From Spirochaetota bacterium (GTDB lineage: Bacteria > Spirochaetota > UBA4802 > UB4802), in the NCBI GenBank assembly GCA_026414805.1, contig JAOAIH010000026.1:1-37189 (forward strand): DNA of 37,189 nt. The letters are read 5' to 3'. How positions within the stretch are numbered: position 1 is the first letter of the stretch; each line of letters opens with the position of its first letter. The notes under the pieces were generated by a model, which saw nothing but the letters and a program-made list of their open reading frames with translations, was not told the DNA's origin and did not search any database. Below, piece by piece: positions 33,993-37,189 of the stretch. The position numbers and the translations under genes are program-made.

Positions 33993-34751
33993 ATGAGGTT
34001 TGCTGCATTCCTTGAATTTGAGAATGAACACGTACATATACCGCCATGGTACCGAATAGCTTTTGCATCGTTGTTAAAAGAGGCTTTGCGCAATGGCGAT
34101 AACACTGGTATGCTTTATTCATATTATTATGGTAATGATAAAAGGAATGTTCCAAAACCTTTTACTTTTTCAGTCAAGTTACATGTGGAAAAGGTATTAC
34201 AGGATTCTATACATAAATTACAGGTTGGCAAATTTGCAGCATTGTATGTTTCAAGCAATAATTATGAATTCATAATTGCTTTGTATAATGGATTGCAAAA
34301 ATTGAAAAAATATAATATCTATGGTTGCCCATTTTCAATTACACGATTTTCATTGCTTCCCAAAAGAGAATGTGGTTCAAAAGAGGTATTTTCTATTTTT
34401 TCGCCAATTGTAGTGCGTCGTGTAAGCGATGATAAAAAAGGAATAGGGTATGCTCACGTTAATGATGAAGATTTTATAAAAATGCTCAAGTACAGTATAG
34501 TAAGCCAGTGTAAGTTTCTGGGCGATAGTTACTGTGTAATGCCTGATGATATTATGATAAATACCAACGCAGCGTTCCCAGTTAAAATTCCTCATTATAA
34601 TAAAATGAATCCAGACAAACCTGAAATAATTGTAGCCACAGATGGAACAATAGAGATAGAGGCACCAAAGGAAGTAGTGCAACTATTATATGATAATGGC
34701 ATAGGCGCCCGACGCAGTCAAGGCTTTGGCATGCTGGAGGTGGCGGGATGA
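33993..34751 (+). CDS. cas6: CRISPR repeat endoribonuclease Cas6
   Basis: Cas6 cuts the pre-crRNA within each repeat. The 252-residue protein has two ferredoxin-like halves and ends with the glycine-rich signature GIGARRSQGFG at residues 236-246 (G-x-G-x5-GFG-type), the hallmark of Cas6. A His-rich stretch near residues 13-15 (HVH) may contain the catalytic His but this cannot be settled by eye. AAGGAG lies 7 bases before ATG 33993; an ATG at 33990 and a TTG at 33987 are in the same frame. It is the first gene of the cas operon. Base composition is like the housekeeping neighbours and one GGCGATAGTTAC word lies at 34521-34532. Confidence 0.9.
   Translation: MRFAAFLEFENEHVHIPPWYRIAFASLLKEALRNGDNTGMLYSYYYGNDKRNVPKPFTFSVKLHVEKVLQDSIHKLQVGKFAALYVSSNNYEFIIALYNGLQKLKKYNIYGCPFSITRFSLLPKRECGSKEVFSIFSPIVVRRVSDDKKGIGYAHVNDEDFIKMLKYSIVSQCKFLGDSYCVMPDDIMINTNAAFPVKIPHYNKMNPDKPEIIVATDGTIEIEAPKEVVQLLYDNGIGARRSQGFGMLEVAG
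34521..34532 (+). repeat. Iterated word GGCGATAGTTAC
   Basis: Exact copy inside cas6, read as Gly-Asp-Ser-Tyr. Confidence 0.8.
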
Positions 34752-34840
34752 AGAGTATTAAGTTTTCTCCGTGGGAGAGGTTGTGTAATGTGGTTTTCAA
34801 GTTTTTCAACAAGGTGGGGGTAAAACATGTGTTTAAATAA
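34748..34840 (+). CDS. Possible 30-residue protein between cas6 and cas8
   Basis: An ATGA overlap with the cas6 stop starts a 30-residue frame, MKSIKFSPWERLCNVVFKFF then NKVGVKHVFK, which ends 14 bases inside cas8. It is basic and amphipathic. Coupled translation is possible, but a frame this short may be chance; no homologue is known to me. Confidence 0.3.
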   Translation: MKSIKFSPWERLCNVVFKFFNKVGVKHVFK

Positions 34841-36293
34841 GAATGAATATGCCATTTATCCATCAAACTGGCTTATGAGGGCTGGTATTGTTGGATTTTT
34901 AAGAATTTTTAAAAATAATGGTAATAATACAAATTTAATAAATAATGATGGTAATCTGGAACTTGGTAACAATGAAATAGAAATGTTTTTTGAAAGATAT
35001 GCTTCATTTTTGAGCGAAGAAAATTTATATGGAACAATTAAAGAATTCTATAACAATTCATTTTTAGCTCAAGTTTGGCAAAAAGACATGAAAAGTACTT
35101 TGAGAGAGGTTGCTTTAGTTTTAGAGAATAATAACAACAATGACAATGACATAAAAACTTACGTTGGCTATGCTTCGGATAAAAAAATTAATAATCAAGA
35201 AACCTTACTCACTAAATTAAATAAAATTTTAAAAAAACTTAAAAAAGATGAATTAAGTCACAATAAGTTTTTAAAATATCAAGAAATCAGTGATGCTAAT
35301 TGTATATTTGAATCAATTAATAACTCTCAAGAAAACATGATAATAATTAATGGTATCGCTGATAAAAAAGGTAAAATTACTGACCAAGAAAAAGCAAAGT
35401 TGGATCAAATGCAATTTAATACAAATGATAAAACAAAAAGTTTTTTTGATTTAATTAACGATTTAAATAACATTTTGAATAAAAATGATACATTAAAAGA
35501 ATATTTAAAAAATATAATTCAAAATTATTTTTCAGAATCAAGCAAGATCGATGATGAAAAACTTATTTGTACTTTTTGTAATGAAAGAAAAGCAATTAAA
35601 AGAAATAAGGAGTATATCATACTAGATGAAGTGCACTTTACTCCTTTAGGGGCAAGCCCTTCTAATTTAGCAAATTTTTTCTGGGAAGGGAAACCAAATC
35701 TATTTATGTGTCTTCCCTGTGAATTAATAATTTACTGTGTTGCCTTTGGGTTTACGAAGTTCAATGGTAAATATTACTTTATTGATGCACCTGTAGATAT
35801 TCAGGAAATAAAAGAAATAAATGATATATGGAAAGACTGGTTAAATTCCAATTCCAGTGAGGCAACTTTAAAGAATTCATTTATAGAAATATTGAAAAAA
35901 ACTGAAAAAATGAAAGCAAAATGGAGCCTGCAAAATATTTCGATTATAGAAATAAATCCAGTATCTCCAAATACAAGTAATATTTATAACCTATCGATAT
36001 CTCCCGAGATTGCTTATGCAATTAGAAAACGAATTCAAAGTTATCCTTACTCTTTAAAAAAGATATATGATATATTTATTGAAAATTTATATTCTCAAAA
36101 GCCATTATATGATTTAGTTGGGCATTTATTATATGGTTACTTATCAAAAGATAAACTAAAGAATATAGATCAGACTAAATTAGAAAAGTCATCAATAGGA
36201 AGACTTATATTAAATGGAAATAAGTTATCTAACATGAAAGATGTATTATTTTTTTTAAAATTTCAGAAGGAGGTAGAAGATTATGGAAAATAA
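34827..36293 (+). CDS. cas8: Type I-B Cas8 large subunit, Cst1/CXXC-CXXC group
   Basis: The large subunit of Cascade recognises the PAM and starts R-loop formation. The 488-residue protein opens with YAIYPSNWLMRAGIVGFLRI, matching the conserved Cst1 N-terminus (YP-NWL-AG-VGFLR), and has two Cys pairs, CTFC at 248-251 and CLPC at 295-298, the zinc site that gave the CXXC-CXXC family its name. It is Asn/Lys-rich and strikingly AT-rich (6 G/C in 35461-35520 by hand count), unlike hslU or cas6. AAGGTGGGGG precedes the ATG. The C-terminus ends abruptly (KEVEDYGK) where the next small gene starts, so part of the usual C-terminal region may have been split off. Confidence 0.85.
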   Translation: MCLNKNEYAIYPSNWLMRAGIVGFLRIFKNNGNNTNLINNDGNLELGNNEIEMFFERYASFLSEENLYGTIKEFYNNSFLAQVWQKDMKSTLREVALVLENNNNNDNDIKTYVGYASDKKINNQETLLTKLNKILKKLKKDELSHNKFLKYQEISDANCIFESINNSQENMIIINGIADKKGKITDQEKAKLDQMQFNTNDKTKSFFDLINDLNNILNKNDTLKEYLKNIIQNYFSESSKIDDEKLICTFCNERKAIKRNKEYIILDEVHFTPLGASPSNLANFFWEGKPNLFMCLPCELIIYCVAFGFTKFNGKYYFIDAPVDIQEIKEINDIWKDWLNSNSSEATLKNSFIEILKKTEKMKAKWSLQNISIIEINPVSPNTSNIYNLSISPEIAYAIRKRIQSYPYSLKKIYDIFIENLYSQKPLYDLVGHLLYGYLSKDKLKNIDQTKLEKSSIGRLILNGNKLSNMKDVLFFLKFQKEVEDYGK

Positions 36294-36647
36294 CATTGAT
36301 AATGCTTTTAAAGAGGGAAAAACCATTAAAAATCTTCTTTTGGGTCTTCAAGGAGAATCTGCAAAGAAAACTATACAACGATTTTCCTATCGTTTCTTAG
36401 AAGGGCTGAAAAGCGCGATCAAGCAAGCCTTACCAGAGACATTATCACCTTGTATATGAATTTCGATGGAAGAAGTATACCATCGTTTTTTGTGGAGGTG
36501 CTTAAAGATTTTAATTCACTGAGTCAGATTGGCTATGCATTTTTACTTGGTCTTAATTCATATACAGGTAATGATCAAATTATAGCTTCTAGTTCTGAAA
36601 ATGAAGAGCTATCGCAAGAAGAAAATCTAAATAATGAGGAGGAATAA
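36283..36647 (+). CDS. Frameshifted small cas gene, probable Cas8 C-terminal part / Cas11-type small subunit
   Basis: From ATG 36283 a frame overlaps the cas8 stop by 11 bases and is led by AGAAGGAGG about 9 bases upstream; an in-frame TAG at 36274 shows initiation must be here. It reads MENNIDNAFKEGKTIKNLLL and on to YRFLEGLK, then hits TGA at 36459. One base gained in the A4 run at 36409-36412 joins it to the next frame as EGLKKRDQASLTRDIITLYM, continuing NFDGRSIPSFFVEVLKDF and QIGYAFLLGLN, giving about 121 residues. That text resembles what I recall of the C-terminus of Cst1 proteins (YRLLN-L-, LIRLYM-, YAFLLGL). Either the gene is truly broken, or the base is a sequencing error. It carries a degenerate repeat word at 36606-36616. 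Confidence 0.6.
36606..36616 (-). repeat. Iterated word, variant TGCGATAGCTC
   Basis: One mismatch, in the small frameshifted cas gene, read on the gene strand as Glu-Leu-Ser. Confidence 0.6.
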
Positions 36648-36648
36648 A

Positions 36649-37189
36649 ATGAAAGCTATAACCTTTACTATTGTTACACATAAGGCTCAAAGCCTTAACT
36701 ATGGAGAGACAATAGGCAATGTTTCAACTTTAAAAAAACTTACAATTGGTAATGACACGCCGAGAAGACTTATTACCTATGTTTCTGATAAAGCTTTAAA
36801 ATATGATATTAAAAAAAGAGGTAGAGAGAGTTTCGATTGGAGATTAATGGACAATAACGTATCAGAAATAATAAAAGGATGTGTTGAAAATATTCAAAAT
36901 GGTAAAGGCGAGTTTAATTATCAAAAATTTTATGAAGAAATGGTAAAAAATTATGAAGAATTTGATTTATTTGGTGGAATGTTTGCAGACATAGGCGGTG
37001 TTTATAGTGATAAAAAGAAGAAAAAAATAGAAATTAATAATGTAAAAGTAGAGGTTGATATTGATACAACAAAACTTCAACGTACTGCTCCAGTAAGGGT
37101 AACAAATGCTTATTCAATATCAGAATTTGTGTATGATAGTAATCTATTGCATGACATTGATGCATATAATAGGTATATCCAATTTACAG
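36649..37189 (+). CDS. cas7: Type I-B Cas7 backbone subunit, Cst2/DevR group (partial, runs off the right edge)
   Basis: The first 180 residues of a Cas7 protein: KAITFTIVTHKAQSLNYGET, then NDTPRRLITYVSDKALKYDI and DLFGGMFADIGG, the last being a conserved DevR/Cst2 motif, then LQRTAPVRVTNAYSIS. Cas7 forms the helical backbone of Cascade on the crRNA. AGGAGG lies 7 bases before the ATG, and the gene starts 1 base after the previous stop. The window ends inside it; cas5, cas3 and perhaps cas4-cas1-cas2 are expected next. Confidence 0.9.
   Translation, partial: MKAITFTIVTHKAQSLNYGETIGNVSTLKKLTIGNDTPRRLITYVSDKALKYDIKKRGRESFDWRLMDNNVSEIIKGCVENIQNGKGEFNYQKFYEEMVKNYEEFDLFGGMFADIGGVYSDKKKKKIEINNVKVEVDIDTTKLQRTAPVRVTNAYSISEFVYDSNLLHDIDAYNRYIQFT

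Noticed and set aside
36406-36416. Programmed -1 ribosomal frameshifting at CTG AAA AGC
   Set aside because: The site does not fit the X-XXY-YYZ heptamer; slipping the lysine tRNA to GAA would mismatch the first base. A lost base is simpler.

Overview
The window looks like chromosomal DNA from an AT-rich, double-membraned, flagellated bacterium, most probably a member of the Spirochaetota. The left edge carries fliG-fliH-fliI-fliJ followed by a gene resembling flbB, the periplasmic-flagellum collar protein, in the order known from spirochaetes. LolA, a TonB system and an omptin-like protease show that an outer membrane is present. A five-haem cytochrome and a haem-c membrane protein suggest anaerobic or microaerobic respiration. 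The lineage within the phylum cannot be fixed from the sequence alone.

Layout: 1-4910 (+) is a flagellar export/motor operon. 4913-7723 (-) holds engB, rimI, an enoyl-CoA hydratase and a panE-like reductase. 7981-12039 (+) holds an orphan hybrid histidine kinase, a lipid kinase, an omptin and a DUF1353-type protein. 12044-12756 (-) is a pair of paralogous lipoproteins. 12835-17337 (-) is a complete exbB-exbD-exbD-tonB-receptor transport operon. 17718-18725 (+) is a UDP-sugar epimerase and 18722-19561 (-) holds small envelope and unknown genes. 19830-24108 (+) is lolA-rodZ-rimO-pgsA-pgpA. 24167-28460 holds a multihaem cytochrome, a HIT hydrolase, a zinc ribbon, a TPR protein, dprA and a haem-c membrane protein. 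28562-33525 (+) is topA-xerC-hslV-hslU.

From about 33.7 kb to the right edge lies the start of a type I-B (Cst/Tneap-like) CRISPR-Cas operon: a strong promoter, an intrinsic terminator-like hairpin, cas6, cas8/cst1 with two CxxC pairs, a short frameshifted gene in the position of a Cas11-type small subunit, and cas7/cst2 cut by the window edge. No CRISPR array is visible; the remaining cas genes would lie to the right.

The two most unusual signals are these. First, an iterated DNA word with core GCGATAG, usually GGCGATAGCTC or GGCGATAGTTAC, recurs about 18 times on both strands and in several reading frames, far above the chance expectation. It looks like a DNA-level signal (uptake, recombination, methylation or segregation). 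Second, cas8 is followed by a separately initiated small open reading frame broken by one missing base, preceded at operon scale by a possible attenuator or small RNA in front of cas6.
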